From the NCBI GenBank assembly GCA_026709535.1, contig JAPOST010000031.1, positions 1 through 57,712 of the forward strand: a DNA stretch of 57,712 nucleotides, in the 5' to 3' direction. Under the pieces are notes generated by a model. The model had not been told where the DNA came from. It saw only the letters and a list, made by a program, of their open reading frames with translations, and searched no databases. The DNA comes from Rhodospirillaceae bacterium. GTDB lineage: Bacteria > Pseudomonadota > Alphaproteobacteria > Bin65. The position numbers and the translations under genes are program-made. Of the stretch, positions 34,450 to 44,660 are shown piece after piece. Each line of letters begins with the position of its first letter. Position 1 is the stretch's first letter.

Positions 34450-35685
34450 CTACACCTGACCAGAGACGAGAACGCCATTTCTGATGACGGCTCGACAGGG
34501 ATTGAAGCCGATTGGATAAGCCAATTCCCCGGGCCGCTCGATTCCCCAAACAACGAAATCGGCTTTCTTGTCGGTCTCCAGCGTGCCGATACTATCCTGT
34601 CGGCCAAGCGCTCGCGCGGCCTCCCGCGTCACACCCGCCAAAGCCTCCGCCGGCGTCATCCGAAACAGGGTGCATGCCATGTTCAGCATCAACAGCAGGG
34701 AAGCGACCGGCGAACTGCCAGGGTTGCTGTCTGTCGCCAGCGCCATGCCGACCCCGTATTCCCGGAAAAGGTCGATCGGCGGCGGCCTGGTCTCGCGCAG
34801 GCAATAGAACGCGCCCGGCAACAGCACGGCGACCGTGCCCGCCGCGGCCATAGACCGGACTCCCGCCTCGGCGACGTATTCCAGGTGATCAGCCGACAGA
34901 CCGCCATACGCGGCGACCAGTTCGGCGCCGCCCAGATCACTCAACTGTTCCGCGTGCAGTTTGACGGACAGATCATGGTGGTGCGCCGCCTGAAAAACGC
35001 GCTCTGTCTGGTCGCGGGTAAAGCCGATGGTTTCACAGAATGCGTCGACGGCATCGGCTTCCCCGGCAGCCGCCACTTGCGGGATCATCTCCTGGCAGAC
35101 AAGATCGATGTAGCCGTCTGGATTGTCCGTAAACTCCGGCGGCAGCGCATGGGCACCCAAGAGGGTCGTCACGATGTCGACCGGCATGTATTCCGAGATT
35201 TTTCGCGCCGCTTGCAACATCCGGCGCTCCACTGCCGTGTTGAGTCCATAGCCGGATTTGATTTCCAGTGTTGTGACGCCTTCCCGTGCGAGGTGATCAA
35301 CCCGCGGCAGCGCCTGCTCCAGAAGTTCGTCGTGCGAAGCCTTGCGCGTCGCCTCGACCGTCGAGATGATACCGCCGCCAGCGTGGGCAATCTCCGCATA
35401 GGTTGCACCGTTGAGCCGAAGCTCAAATTCTGCAGCACGATTGCCGCCGTAGACGATGTGCGTATGGCAGTCGATGAGGCCGGGAGTGATCCAAGCGCCT
35501 TTCAGGTCGTGGGTTGGGGTGTCTCGGAACCGGTTCGCTTCAAACTTTTCTGTGAGCCCGATCCAGGCGATCCGCCCGCCAGCCACCACCAGTGTCCCGT
35601 CGTCGACCACGCCGTAAGGATCCGATTCCACCTCTGCCATGGTCGCCATGCGTGCATTGGTCCAGATGCTGTCCCAGCAAGTCAT
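34450..35685 (-). CDS. hutI: Imidazolonepropionase
   Basis: Opens the imidazolone ring to N-formimidoylglutamate, third step of histidine breakdown; 411 residues, amidohydrolase fold. The zinc site motif [20 protein letters not shown], then EIKSGYGLN, the metal-binding HAEQ with LSADHLEYV, and [12 protein letters not shown] are all present. AAAGGGG lies eight bases before the ATG. It is divergent from hutF over 89 bases and convergent with hutG. Confidence 0.97.
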   Translation of the reverse strand: MTCWDSIWTNARMATMAEVESDPYGVVDDGTLVVAGGRIAWIGLTEKFEANRFRDTPTHDLKGAWITPGLIDCHTHIVYGGNRAAEFELRLNGATYAEIAHAGGGIISTVEATRKASHDELLEQALPRVDHLAREGVTTLEIKSGYGLNTAVERRMLQAARKISEYMPVDIVTTLLGAHALPPEFTDNPDGYIDLVCQEMIPQVAAAGEADAVDAFCETIGFTRDQTERVFQAAHHHDLSVKLHAEQLSDLGGAELVAAYGGLSADHLEYVAEAGVRSMAAAGTVAVLLPGAFYCLRETRPPPIDLFREYGVGMALATDSNPGSSPVASLLLMLNMACTLFRMTPAEALAGVTREAARALGRQDSIGTLETDKKADFVVWGIERPGELAYPIGFNPCRAVIRNGVLVSGQV

Positions 35686-35774
35686 CCAAACGTCCCCTTT
35701 CCTGATCTGTTGTCAGCGTCGCCGCCACCGTATACCCAGCACCTTCCAGTCGTCACGTGCGCAGGCGCGTGCCA

Positions 35775-37163
35775 ATGACTACAGCCCTATCACTGTGGGC
35801 GCCACTGGCCTACCTTGACTGCGGCTGGGCTGAGGACGTGTTGTTCCGAGTCGACGACGGCGGCATGATCAGCACTGTGGAGTTCGGCATCCCCCCAGGT
35901 AATCTTACCCGGCTTCCCGGAGTCGTCATCCCCGGCATGCCCAACCTGCACAGCCACGCATTTCAGCGCGCCATGGCCGGGCTGACGGAACGGCCGGGCG
36001 GCACCAGCACCGATGATTTCTGGACCTGGCGCAAGACCATGTATGGTTTTGTGGAGCGTCTGATGCCTGATCAGGTCGAAGCGATCGCCGCACAGTCGTA
36101 TGTCGAGATGCTGAAGGCCGGCTACACCAGTATCGCGGAGTTCCACTATTTGCACAATCCAGTCGGCGGCGGTCGATATCATGATCCGGCAGAACTGGCG
36201 CGCCGTGTGGCAGCGGGCGCTGCGGCAGCAGGTATCCGCTTGAGCCTGATGCCGGTCCTGTATCAGGACGGCGGCTTTGGCGGCGAGGCACTGGACGATG
36301 TTCAGCAGCGTTTCCGCCTGGAGATCGACGAATGGGCCTTGATCATCGCCGCGATGGCCCGAACCGGCGTTTCTGAGCGCTCTTCAGCCGCGGCGCTGCA
36401 CAGCCTGCGCGCCGTCTCGCCCGCCGCGCTGGACGAAGCCGTTGCCGCGTATGGCGAAATCCGGGCGGACGGGCCGATTCACATTCACATCGCAGAACAG
36501 GAGAAGGAGGTCTCCGACTGCCTTGCCTGGTCTGGCCAACGGCCGGTTGAATGGCTGCTGGACCACGCACCGGTTGATCGACGCTGGACACTTGTCCATG
36601 CGACCCACATGACCAAGTCAGAACGCCTCGGGGTCGCTGGTGTCGGCGCCGTTGCCGGCGTGTGCCCGACCACGGAAGCCAATTTGGGCGACGGTATTTT
36701 CGAACTGCCATCCTGGCTTGCCGCAGGAGGCGCCTGGGGAATCGGCAGCGACAGCAATGTGTCCCTTGATCCGTGCGAAGAGATACGCTGGTTGGAGTAC
36801 GTCCAGCGCCTGACCCTCCGAAGGCGCCTGACGTCGCATCCCGGGATCCCGACAGAGTCCCTGGGCCAAGGCCTGTGGCTCGGCGCCGTCGAAGGTGGCG
36901 CCCGTGCGCTGGGCCAACCCTGCGGACGCCTTGAGGCGGGCAGGGCTGCTGACTTTCTGGTCCTTGATCCAGAGCATCCGACGCTGGCCGGACATGCGCC
37001 CGAAACGGTTCTGGACGCTTGGGTGTTCTCCAACGCAGGTTCGGCGCTGACCGAAGTCTGGGTGGCTGGAAGGCCGGTAATTCGTGACGGGCGCCACGCC
37101 CAGGAAGACGCCATAGCCCACCGCTACCGCGCCGCCCTGACGACACTGATGGAAAGCCTGTAG
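35775..37163 (+). CDS. hutF: Formimidoylglutamate deiminase
   Basis: Amidohydrolase of 462 residues that converts N-formimidoylglutamate to N-formylglutamate and ammonia. Together with hutG this marks the five-step pathway. The zinc motif is [20 protein letters not shown]; others are [22 protein letters not shown] and the metal Asp in [15 protein letters not shown]. The ATG at 35775 is chosen over an in-frame GTG at 35757. Its stop overlaps the hutH GTG by one base (TAGTG). Confidence 0.95.
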   Translation: MTTALSLWAPLAYLDCGWAEDVLFRVDDGGMISTVEFGIPPGNLTRLPGVVIPGMPNLHSHAFQRAMAGLTERPGGTSTDDFWTWRKTMYGFVERLMPDQVEAIAAQSYVEMLKAGYTSIAEFHYLHNPVGGGRYHDPAELARRVAAGAAAAGIRLSLMPVLYQDGGFGGEALDDVQQRFRLEIDEWALIIAAMARTGVSERSSAAALHSLRAVSPAALDEAVAAYGEIRADGPIHIHIAEQEKEVSDCLAWSGQRPVEWLLDHAPVDRRWTLVHATHMTKSERLGVAGVGAVAGVCPTTEANLGDGIFELPSWLAAGGAWGIGSDSNVSLDPCEEIRWLEYVQRLTLRRRLTSHPGIPTESLGQGLWLGAVEGGARALGQPCGRLEAGRAADFLVLDPEHPTLAGHAPETVLDAWVFSNAGSALTEVWVAGRPVIRDGRHAQEDAIAHRYRAALTTLMESL

Positions 37164-38695
37164 TGCCCGAAACAGTAACCCTGATGCCCGGGGCCGTCGG
37201 CCTTGATATCCTGGAGCGGCTGTATCGCGACAGCCCTCCGGTGATGCTGGATCGGTCCTGCCGCGGCGCGGTCGATCGCGCTGCGGATGTTGTCGCAGAG
37301 GCAGCGGCAGGAGACGAGGCTGTATACGGCATCAACACAGGCTTCGGCAAGCTGGCGCAGACCCGAATTTCGCCCGAAGAAACAGCGCGCCTCCAGCACA
37401 ACCTGATTCTCTCGCACGCCGCCGGTGTCGGCCCGGACCTGCCGGAAAGAGTGGTCCGATTGATGATGATTTTGAAGCTTCTGAGCCTGGGCCGGGGGGC
37501 ATCCGGCGTACGATGGTGCCTCATTCAAATTCAGGAGCAGATGCTGGCGGCCGGAGTCACGCCTGCGGTGCCGGCGCAGGGCTCGGTCGGCGCTTCTGGA
37601 GATCTGGCGCCGCTTGCCCATCTCACCGCAGTCATGATCGGCGACGGCCATGCCTTCCTCGACGGTCAAAGGTTGTCAGGCCGAATCGCCTTCCAGAATG
37701 CTGGAATCGAGCAAGTGGCACTGGGTGCAAAAGAAGGCCTGGCGATGATCAACGGCACGCAATGCTCGACGGCGCTGGCGCTCGCGGGTCTTTTCGACGC
37801 CCGGCGTCTTTTGTGGACGGCCTTGATCACCGGCGCTCTTTCGGTGGACGCGATCAAGGGGTCGGATACGCCTTTCGACCCGGCGATCAACGCCTTGCGT
37901 GGCCACCCGGCCCAGAATGACACCGCGTCGGCGCTGCGCGCCCTGCTGACCGGCAGCGAAATCCGGAAATCCCACAAGGACTGCAGTCGGGTACAGGACC
38001 CCTATTCCATCCGCTGCCAGCCCCAGATCATGGGTGCCTGCCTGACATTGTTGCGTCAGGCCGCGACGGTTCTGGCCACTGAAGCCACGGCAGTGACGGA
38101 CAATCCGCTGGTGTTGCCTGACCGCAGGGAAATCCTTTCGAGCGGAAACTTTCATGCCGAGCCCGTAGCGTTTGCTGCTGACCAGATCGCCCTCGCGGTC
38201 GCGGAGATCGGCGCTTTGGCCGAGCGACGTATTGCCTTGATGATTGATCCGGCGATGAGTGAATTGCCGCCTTTCCTGACCCCCGATTCCGGCGTGAACT
38301 CCGGTTTCATGGCGGCAGAGATCACGGCTGCGGCTCTAGCGGCGGAAAACAAGCAACGCGCAACGCCAGCGAGCATTGACAGTCTGACCACGAGCGCCAA
38401 CCAGGAGGACCATGTCTCCATGGCCACCCACGGGGCGCGCCGTCTTGCCGACATGAACGACAATCTGGCCAGGATCCTCGCCATCGAATGGCTGGCGGCC
38501 GCGCAGGGCATCGAGTTTCGCAAACCGTTGAGGACGAGCGTGCGGCTGACAAAAATCGTAGACTGCCTTCGCATGGTCGTGCCGCCGTTGACAGAGGACC
38601 GGTATATGGCGCCGGATATCGAAGTTGCTGCGGATCTGATTTGGCAAGGTGCAATGATGAACGCGGCCGGATCGGACGGAATGCCGGGCTGGTGA
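37163..38695 (+). CDS. hutH: Histidine ammonia-lyase
   Basis: First step of histidine breakdown: histidine to trans-urocanate and ammonia; 510 residues. The Ala-Ser-Gly triad that cyclises to the MIO cofactor is at 144-146 in [42 protein letters not shown] and [19 protein letters not shown] are family hallmarks. The start is GTG, coupled to hutF; its own stop overlaps the next gene's GTG (GTGA). Confidence 0.98.
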   Translation: MPETVTLMPGAVGLDILERLYRDSPPVMLDRSCRGAVDRAADVVAEAAAGDEAVYGINTGFGKLAQTRISPEETARLQHNLILSHAAGVGPDLPERVVRLMMILKLLSLGRGASGVRWCLIQIQEQMLAAGVTPAVPAQGSVGASGDLAPLAHLTAVMIGDGHAFLDGQRLSGRIAFQNAGIEQVALGAKEGLAMINGTQCSTALALAGLFDARRLLWTALITGALSVDAIKGSDTPFDPAINALRGHPAQNDTASALRALLTGSEIRKSHKDCSRVQDPYSIRCQPQIMGACLTLLRQAATVLATEATAVTDNPLVLPDRREILSSGNFHAEPVAFAADQIALAVAEIGALAERRIALMIDPAMSELPPFLTPDSGVNSGFMAAEITAAALAAENKQRATPASIDSLTTSANQEDHVSMATHGARRLADMNDNLARILAIEWLAAAQGIEFRKPLRTSVRLTKIVDCLRMVVPPLTEDRYMAPDIEVAADLIWQGAMMNAAGSDGMPGW

Positions 38696-39654
38696 CCCCG
38701 AAATCAGCCGCACGACCGCCAGACGATCCGGCAAGGATTCGGGCTCTTGCCGATCAATTGCGGAAAGGCCAGATCCGAGCTCTGGCGCGGGCACTCACTC
38801 TGGCGGATATCGGCGGCGACGATGCGCAGGTACTCATGCAAGCGCTGGCCAATGACCGGCGGGATACACCGGTCATCGGATTCACCGGCCCGCCCGGTGC
38901 CGGAAAGTCGACCCTGATCAGCGCCTTCATCCGGACCTTGCGTGAGCACGGGAAAACCGTTGCGGCGCTGGCCGTAGACCCGTCAAGCCCGAGAAGCGGC
39001 GGCGCGATCCTGGGAGATCGCGCCCGGATGGGCGAACACGGGTCCGATCCGGACGTTTTTATCCGATCAATCGCCTCACGCGGGCATCTTGGCGGCTTGG
39101 CGCTGAACATTCAGGCGTCGATCGATGTTCTGAATGCTGCAGGGTTCAACATCGTGCTGCTGGAGACGGTAGGCGCTGGTCAGTCCGAGGTAGAAGTGGC
39201 GCAGGCCGCGGACGCAACCGTGGTGATCAGCGCCCCCGGCCTGGGTGATGAACTCCAGGCGATCAAGGCCGGCGTTCTCGAAATCGCCGATATTCTGGCG
39301 GTGAACAAGGCAGACCTCCCCGGCGCCGACAGCACGGCCCAGCAACTGATGGCCATGCTGAGTCTGCGAAGTGACAATCGCCGGTCCACTCCGGTGATCC
39401 GAACCATCGCGACAACCGGGGATGGCGTCTCAGAACTGGTCGACGCCGCCTATGCTGCCGCCGATGCCGTGACGCCGGAAGACAGAGCGATCCGGGCCGA
39501 GCGCCAGGTCCTGGACCGTCTTGCCAACGCCGGGGCGGCCTTGGCCCGGTCGACACTGCAGGACATGGATGCCGATGAGCGGCGCGATCTGATCGACAGG
39601 GTTCGCTCCGGCGCGCTGGATCCGCTTGCGGCGGCCCGGCGCCTGCTGGGCTGA
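38692..39654 (+). CDS. MeaB/ArgK-type G-protein chaperone
   Basis: P-loop GTPase of 320 residues in the MeaB/ArgK (G3E/SIMIBI) family, which loads and protects B12-dependent acyl-CoA mutases. Walker A is [27 protein letters not shown], with the metal-binding Asp, is a family hallmark; [19 protein letters not shown] is the switch region; VNKAD is the base-recognition motif. The GTG start at 38692 overlaps the hutH stop. No mutase gene is in the window, so the reason for its place at the end of a hut transcript is open. Confidence 0.93.
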   Translation: MTPKSAARPPDDPARIRALADQLRKGQIRALARALTLADIGGDDAQVLMQALANDRRDTPVIGFTGPPGAGKSTLISAFIRTLREHGKTVAALAVDPSSPRSGGAILGDRARMGEHGSDPDVFIRSIASRGHLGGLALNIQASIDVLNAAGFNIVLLETVGAGQSEVEVAQAADATVVISAPGLGDELQAIKAGVLEIADILAVNKADLPGADSTAQQLMAMLSLRSDNRRSTPVIRTIATTGDGVSELVDAAYAAADAVTPEDRAIRAERQVLDRLANAGAALARSTLQDMDADERRDLIDRVRSGALDPLAAARRLLG

Positions 39655-39726
39655 TCTGCGCTGTAGCCGCCGCGGCGAAAGCTGGCCACAGGATTGGCAG
39701 CCTGTCCGGCGCACTTACTCCTAGGG

Positions 39727-41529
39727 TCAGTCATCGGCGGTCATCTCGACTCTCTCCTTCCAGATCTCGACTGCTCGATAAACGCGGCCTGAGACGGGTT
39801 CAAGATCTTCAAGGTACGCGCTCAGACGACCACATAGAGATGCGACGATACCGCGAGCCGCCCCGGCATTCATCCCCATCGTCACGCCCGCCCGGACAAA
39901 GTCGCGGGACGACAAGCGATTCCGCTTGCCTGCCAGCGAGAGCGCAAGATGATCACTCTCGAGGCCCGGAAAGACTCGAGTCGTTACGGCATCGTAGACC
40001 GGAGCGAGCCGGACAGATGTGAAATTCCTGGTTCCTTCACAGGCAATCCGCAAAATAGCCAGATTCTTCAAGTGGCAATCGCCGTCCGCTATGAGCCAAG
40101 CAAACACGGCGCGGCCAAGTAGCATCGCCACATCCGCCTCGGCGTCGCTGGAGACGCTCCGCAGCGCCCGTGCGGCCTGCTCAATGGAACCCTCGTATTT
40201 TTCGGAAGGCGCGACACCGCGAACGGACGCCATATCTTCCATAGCGATCTTTCGACGGTCATTACGGTCTTGCCGGATATCGAAGCGTTCGACGAGCAGC
40301 GCGGGGGGCAGATTGCCAGGCATTGAGACCATCGTGTACGCGGTCGTCTCGAACCCGCAGGCCTGGGCCGCCGCCAGACATGTCGCTTCGACGATAGGAA
40401 GGTCTTCCAAACCAGCCCCTGGCGAAGGCTTGAGGATATGCGTGAAAGCCAGCTCTCCAGCCGGCCGCAACACGCCAGCATGAGAAAGGTTCATCGGCGC
40501 CTTGATCTGAACCCCCGAAAGTCGTGGCATCGCTTTCGATGCAAACAGCGCGGCCATGCGATCTTCCAGAGTCTCGTCGAATGCAGGCGCGGGCCCGGCG
40601 TAGCCGCCGGCGAATACGCCCTCTCCAGTGTACGCTTCGAGCCGTCCCTCCAGTATATCCGCGGGAACAGTGCCAAGATCATCCGCGTCTTCTGAGATGA
40701 TAATGTTCGACATGTAGCGCTTCCCGCCGGATATCAGTTCCTGCTCCGATTTCGGCTTCATGACGCGTTCAAGCCAGCCTTCCGGCAACAAGCTCTCGAT
40801 GAAGGGCGGCAGGCGTCCCGGCGCCCCGGTCCGAACCGGCGTGGCGCCTTCTGTGGCGGTCTGCTCCCAACGCCAGCCCGATCCATCGTAAAACAACACC
40901 CCTATTTTCTCGCCGTGCCATCCGACGTGAAGCGCCTTCCCCTGCGGCGCCGCCTCTCGCAGCGGCTTTGCGATGAACGCTTCGGCACGACCCGCCTCCG
41001 TCCGCCATCGGTTGGCCTCGGCCAGTCGCCAGCAATCCATGATCATCGTCTTCTTGTCGCTGGCGTTCTCGACGAGCCGCGTGGCGATATCGGCTTGCAT
41101 GTCGATCGGCATCGCCGCGGCAGCTTCGCTGCGCCGCCGGAAGGATTCCAGATACCGAAAGCGAAGCGTCGAGCGCCGAACCTTCAAGTCACCAATAGAG
41201 TCAGTAATTTGAGCGGTCTCTGTTTCAGGCGAATCGGGCGCCCGCGTCTGCACAATTTCCAAGGTACGCAGCCGTGTGCGTGCATTGCGTCGGCCACTCA
41301 GAAATAGGCGCCCGTCAGGCGTAGGCGCAAGCCGCTCGGCGCTGAAGCCGCAAAGATACGTCCTCGGGTAGAGATAGGCGGCGATCCGGAGCGCGTGATC
41401 GAACAGGACAGCGTCGGCGTCATCCTCTGATGCGATATAGATCCCCCGCATGATCTGGACAAGCTTGCCGGTCTCCATGTGATATTGGGCGCGGTGCTTA
41501 TCGATAGTCTCGCCGACAAGGTGCAGCAT
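39727..41529 (-). CDS. HipA-family kinase toxin with AbiEi-like N-terminal domain
   Basis: A 600-residue fusion. Residues 1 to about 190 resemble the AbiEi antitoxin/regulator type: a winged-helix-like start (IMRGIYIASED), then ALRIAAYLYPRTYLCGFSAE, RLFLSGRR and an Arg-rich segment (RSTLRFRYLESFRRR). From about 200 it is a HipA kinase: GWHGEKIGVLFYDGSGW, the loop LSGVQIKAP (338-346), the ATP lysine in HILKPS (Lys367), LVERFDIRQD, the catalytic loop ADGDCHLKNLAIL (Asp484, Asn489) and the metal Asp in YDAV (Asp513). The usual separate HipB gene is not found beside it. The Shine-Dalgarno is not strong. Probably a single-gene toxin-antitoxin or phosphorylation switch; the N-terminal identification is the less certain part. 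Confidence 0.8.
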   Translation of the reverse strand: MLHLVGETIDKHRAQYHMETGKLVQIMRGIYIASEDDADAVLFDHALRIAAYLYPRTYLCGFSAERLAPTPDGRLFLSGRRNARTRLRTLEIVQTRAPDSPETETAQITDSIGDLKVRRSTLRFRYLESFRRRSEAAAAMPIDMQADIATRLVENASDKKTMIMDCWRLAEANRWRTEAGRAEAFIAKPLREAAPQGKALHVGWHGEKIGVLFYDGSGWRWEQTATEGATPVRTGAPGRLPPFIESLLPEGWLERVMKPKSEQELISGGKRYMSNIIISEDADDLGTVPADILEGRLEAYTGEGVFAGGYAGPAPAFDETLEDRMAALFASKAMPRLSGVQIKAPMNLSHAGVLRPAGELAFTHILKPSPGAGLEDLPIVEATCLAAAQACGFETTAYTMVSMPGNLPPALLVERFDIRQDRNDRRKIAMEDMASVRGVAPSEKYEGSIEQAARALRSVSSDAEADVAMLLGRAVFAWLIADGDCHLKNLAILRIACEGTRNFTSVRLAPVYDAVTTRVFPGLESDHLALSLAGKRNRLSSRDFVRAGVTMGMNAGAARGIVASLCGRLSAYLEDLEPVSGRVYRAVEIWKERVEMTADD

Positions 41530-42201
41530 ATGCTACTTTCTCGATCTTTCGGATTGAAAAAGTAGTAAAGTCATTACAGATTATCAAGAAAAATGGACTT
41601 TTGCGTTCTTTGTAATTGTAATGGTTGGAATTCTCATCACATGAGTTGACCAAGAGCAATGGCGTGGCGCCTGTCAATTTTTGTAGATGCAAGCATGATC
41701 CTTGCCAATGCGGCTGGAGCAGCACATGGTTCACTTATGAGGTCTTTGGTACCACCGACAGCTTCAGCAAAAAGGTCTGTTGGTTCAAGAACAACAAACA
41801 CCTGCAAACTTCTATGTTACAGACCAACGTCATGTACAACATATGGAAATACATGCGGAGCTATGCGCAGCATTCGACTTGGATTTCACAGTGCACGGAG
41901 AGACAGCGAATCAAAAGACGATTGCCACCGAAACCCGAAAGGGCGGCTGCGCCAATGTCATCGTCATGCTGCGGCCCGGGTCAGATTACAAACTTTGCCC
42001 GGACGGGCAGAACACCACTTGGAGCGCGCGTGATTGTCCAGGACAACGATCGCGACTGGACGCAGTTCGTCGCGCCGAGCAATTGCGCAGGATGAAAGCC
42101 AGCGGCGCGGCGCAGGGCAACCCGAGGGACAGAGAAGCAGGCCAACCCATTACGACGGCAGGAAATGCAAGAGGCGTCATCGGCCTTCAACTGAAGGTGC
42201 C
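41530..42201. other. A+T-richer stretch, no recognised gene
   Basis: About 670 bases between the hipA start and the icd stop. The left part holds the hipA promoter in A+T-rich DNA. From about 41,800 to 42,030 one plus-strand frame reads NFYVTDQRHVQHMEIHAELC, then LDFTVHGE and NVIVMLRPGSDY. This looks protein-like but matches nothing I know and has no clear start; it may be the scrap of a decayed gene. Confidence 0.35.
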
Positions 42202-43719
42202 TTACTGCCCTTGTCCGAGCGAGTATCCCGGCGCGCCATCGAAAGTCATCAAGTGCTCGGTCTTGATGAACTCCACACCCTGCTGGTTCAGTTTCGCAAG
42301 TAGCTCCACAACCAGCGCACGATTGAACTGTTTGCCGGCCCTCGCCATGTAGCGGCAGCGCCAGTGATCGGTGCAGACTGTCTGAGGCAAGCCATCCGGC
42401 CACACCTTGACACCGCGGTTGGTTATCATGGCCAGATCGAAGGTGTCGTTAACAGCAGTCTTCATCTTTCCGGCCAGTTCGTCGACCGGCTCGGTCGAAT
42501 AGACAAATACGTCGATGCCAACGAGTTCCTTTTTTGCCGGCCTGCGCGGCCCGGCGCTTGGCGGCTTGAACGGCTTGCCCTCACGATCATAGGAAGCCAA
42601 GGACAGCCGTTTCGGTTTCTCGCCCAAGCGCTCTATCACCGCGTCGGCGAATTCGGTGGTCCCTACTTCACTCCGTGACACGCTGCTGTCGAAGACATCA
42701 TAAGTATGGACGCCATCCTCAATGGCGCGAAGCCAAGCATTGTGCGTCACCTCAGCCACATCCGGCTGACCGATATGGTCCATCATCATGACCCCAGCTA
42801 GCAACAGCCCCGATGGATTCGCCATGTTCTGACCAGCACGACGCGGTGCCGAGCCATGAATCGCTTCAAACATTGCGCCGTGGGCGCCGATGTTGGCGGA
42901 AGGAGCGAGGCCGACCGAGCCTGCGATCTGGGCCGCGACATCACTCAGGATGTCGCCATACAGGTTCGGCATCACGATAACATCGAACTGAGCGGGTTGG
43001 TCTGCCAGCTTGGCAGCGCCGATATCGACGATCCAGTGTTCGCCGAGAATGCCTGGATATTCGGCCGCCACTTCGTCAAAAACCTTGTGGAACAGGCCGT
43101 CTGTCAACTTCATGATGTTGTCTTTGGTGAAGCAGGTCACCTTCTCACGGTTGTGCTGCCGGGCATATTCGAAGGCGTAACGGATGATTCGCTCGCATCC
43201 CGGCCGTGAGACCAATTTCAGGCACTGATAGACCTCTTCGGTCTGGCGATGCTCAATCCCGGCGTACAGATCCTCTTCGTTTTCGCGTACGATCACGACA
43301 TCCATGCCAGGATGCTTCGTGGCAACGTAGGGATCGTATGCGACGCACGGCCGGATGTTGGCATACAAGCCCAGTGTCTTGCGAACGGTAACGTTCAGGC
43401 TCTTGAAACCTCCGCCCTGAGGCGTCGTAATGGGCGCCTTGAAAAAAACCTTCGTACGTTGGAGGCTGTCCCAGGAATCCGGCGCAATACCGCTGCTGAA
43501 TCCACCATCATAAACCTGCTCGCCGATATTGATCTCCTCAATCGCGAGCCGAGCGCCGGCAGCCTCCAAAATCCGCAGACTGGCATCCATGATTTCCGGC
43601 CCGATGCCGTCGCCTCGGGCGATGGTGATAGGGATGCCGCCCACCGGATTCGCGGCATCGGCGGTCGGGGCGTCCTCCGCTGTCTTCGACAATTCGGCCG
43701 AGCTCGGCATTTTGTTCAT
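42202..43719 (-). CDS. icd: NADP-dependent isocitrate dehydrogenase (alphaproteobacterial/Thermus type)
   Basis: Oxidative decarboxylation of isocitrate to 2-oxoglutarate; 505 residues, homodimer in the cytoplasm. The opening ITIARGDGIGPEIMDASLRI, the substrate motif LNVTVRKTLGLYANIRPC, VIVRENEEDLYAGIEHRQ, and PNLYGDILSDVAAQIAGSVG with GSAPRRAGQNMANPS are typical. The C-terminal extension after about residue 345 is that of the longer type found in alphaproteobacteria and rickettsias. The ATG at 43719 with GGAG upstream is chosen; the open frame further left has no homology. It is divergent from a broken lysR gene. Confidence 0.95.
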   Translation of the reverse strand: MNKMPSSAELSKTAEDAPTADAANPVGGIPITIARGDGIGPEIMDASLRILEAAGARLAIEEINIGEQVYDGGFSSGIAPDSWDSLQRTKVFFKAPITTPQGGGFKSLNVTVRKTLGLYANIRPCVAYDPYVATKHPGMDVVIVRENEEDLYAGIEHRQTEEVYQCLKLVSRPGCERIIRYAFEYARQHNREKVTCFTKDNIMKLTDGLFHKVFDEVAAEYPGILGEHWIVDIGAAKLADQPAQFDVIVMPNLYGDILSDVAAQIAGSVGLAPSANIGAHGAMFEAIHGSAPRRAGQNMANPSGLLLAGVMMMDHIGQPDVAEVTHNAWLRAIEDGVHTYDVFDSSVSRSEVGTTEFADAVIERLGEKPKRLSLASYDREGKPFKPPSAGPRRPAKKELVGIDVFVYSTEPVDELAGKMKTAVNDTFDLAMITNRGVKVWPDGLPQTVCTDHWRCRYMARAGKQFNRALVVELLAKLNQQGVEFIKTEHLMTFDGAPGYSLGQGQ

Positions 43720-43777
43720 CGGTATCTCCGTGGATTGAAGCTCCCAAATCAGATGGGCACCACCATAGATTGTTACA

Positions 43778-43813
43778 ATTGATTTCTGCAAAATACATAT
43801 TGAAAAAATCAAT
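43778..43813. promoter_or_regulatory. Inverted repeat between icd and the lysR pseudogene
   Basis: Arms ATTGATTT (43778-43785) and AAATCAAT (43806-43813) with a 20-base spacer lie in the 106-base divergent gap. LysR proteins bind such dyads between their gene and a divergent target, so this may be the old operator of the broken regulator. Confidence 0.4.
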
Positions 43814-43825
43814 GCTTGGTTTGCC

Positions 43826-44660
43826 ATGCAGGATGTCGACATCGATCTCCTGCGCGCGGACGTCACGGTCCTGGAGACAGACGCGTTTTCGCAGGCGGCA
43901 GAACGGCTGTTTAGGGACCAGTCAGCAATGCCATTGCAGATCAAGCGGCTGGAAGAAGTGTTTGGCCTGAAACTCCTCGACCGGAGTCCGAGGCACCTGA
44001 GTGTAATGCGCGACGGCGAGATGCTGCCGGACTATGCGCGCCATATCCTCGGGTTGAACAACAAGACGATAGACCGCATTCGAGAACCTGAAATTACCGG
44101 GCTCGCCCTGTTCGGCATGTCGGAAGATTTCGCCACGGCCTACCTCCCACGCATACTTTCCCGCTTCGCCCGCAGCTATCCGGATGTCCAGCTTAAAGTG
44201 ACGTTCGAACTGAAGCTTCCACCACTCAAACGCTTCCAGAACGAAAACCTAGATCTGCAGCTGGTCAAGCGCGAGCCCGATTCAGGCGTCAAAGGGGCTG
44301 GACATGTGACTCGAACCGCTGTTCTGGGCGGCTGCAAGCCACACCCTGATGGAAGCGGGCGGATATCTGCTTCTGGCGATGTCACGGCGCGCATGCGTGT
44401 ACCGGAAAAGCGGGATTGATGCTCTTCAGCTTGCGGGAAAACCATGGCATGCCGCCCATTCTTGCGCTGGGTTGGGAGTGACTGTCCTAGCAAAGAAACT
44501 TGTGCTGCCTGACCTGAACATACTCGACAGCCACAGCATTGGCATGCCGATGCTTCAGAATACCGAAACAGCGCGGATGCAAGAGTCCCATCTGAAAGTT
44601 GCGGTAAAACGATTGAGCGCCTGCATCGTGAGATATCTCAAGTATCGGACAGACGGCTAG
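43826..44660 (+). pseudogene. LysR-family regulator, frameshifted
   Basis: The first frame (43826-44419) begins as a LysR helix-turn-helix domain (VTVLETDAFSQAAERLFRDQ, then IKRLEEVFGLKLLDRSPRHL) and continues into the effector domain to about residue 155 (LDLQLVKREPDSGV). Homology then moves to another frame (44349-44660) with LLLAMSRRACVYRKSGIDAL, GLGVTVLAKKLVLP and MLQNTETARMQ, the usual end of the effector domain. At least one frameshift and some lost sequence lie near 44,300. Key helix positions also differ from consensus (SAMPLQIKRL), so decay looks old. It converges on the hydrolase gene, overlapping its stop by four bases. Confidence 0.75.

Noticed and set aside
34315..35778. Long plus-strand frame (487 codons)
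   Set aside because: It is antisense to hutI, which has every family motif.
36343..37524. Minus-strand frame of 393 codons
   Set aside because: It is Arg/Pro/Ser-rich, has no motifs and lies opposite hutF and hutH.
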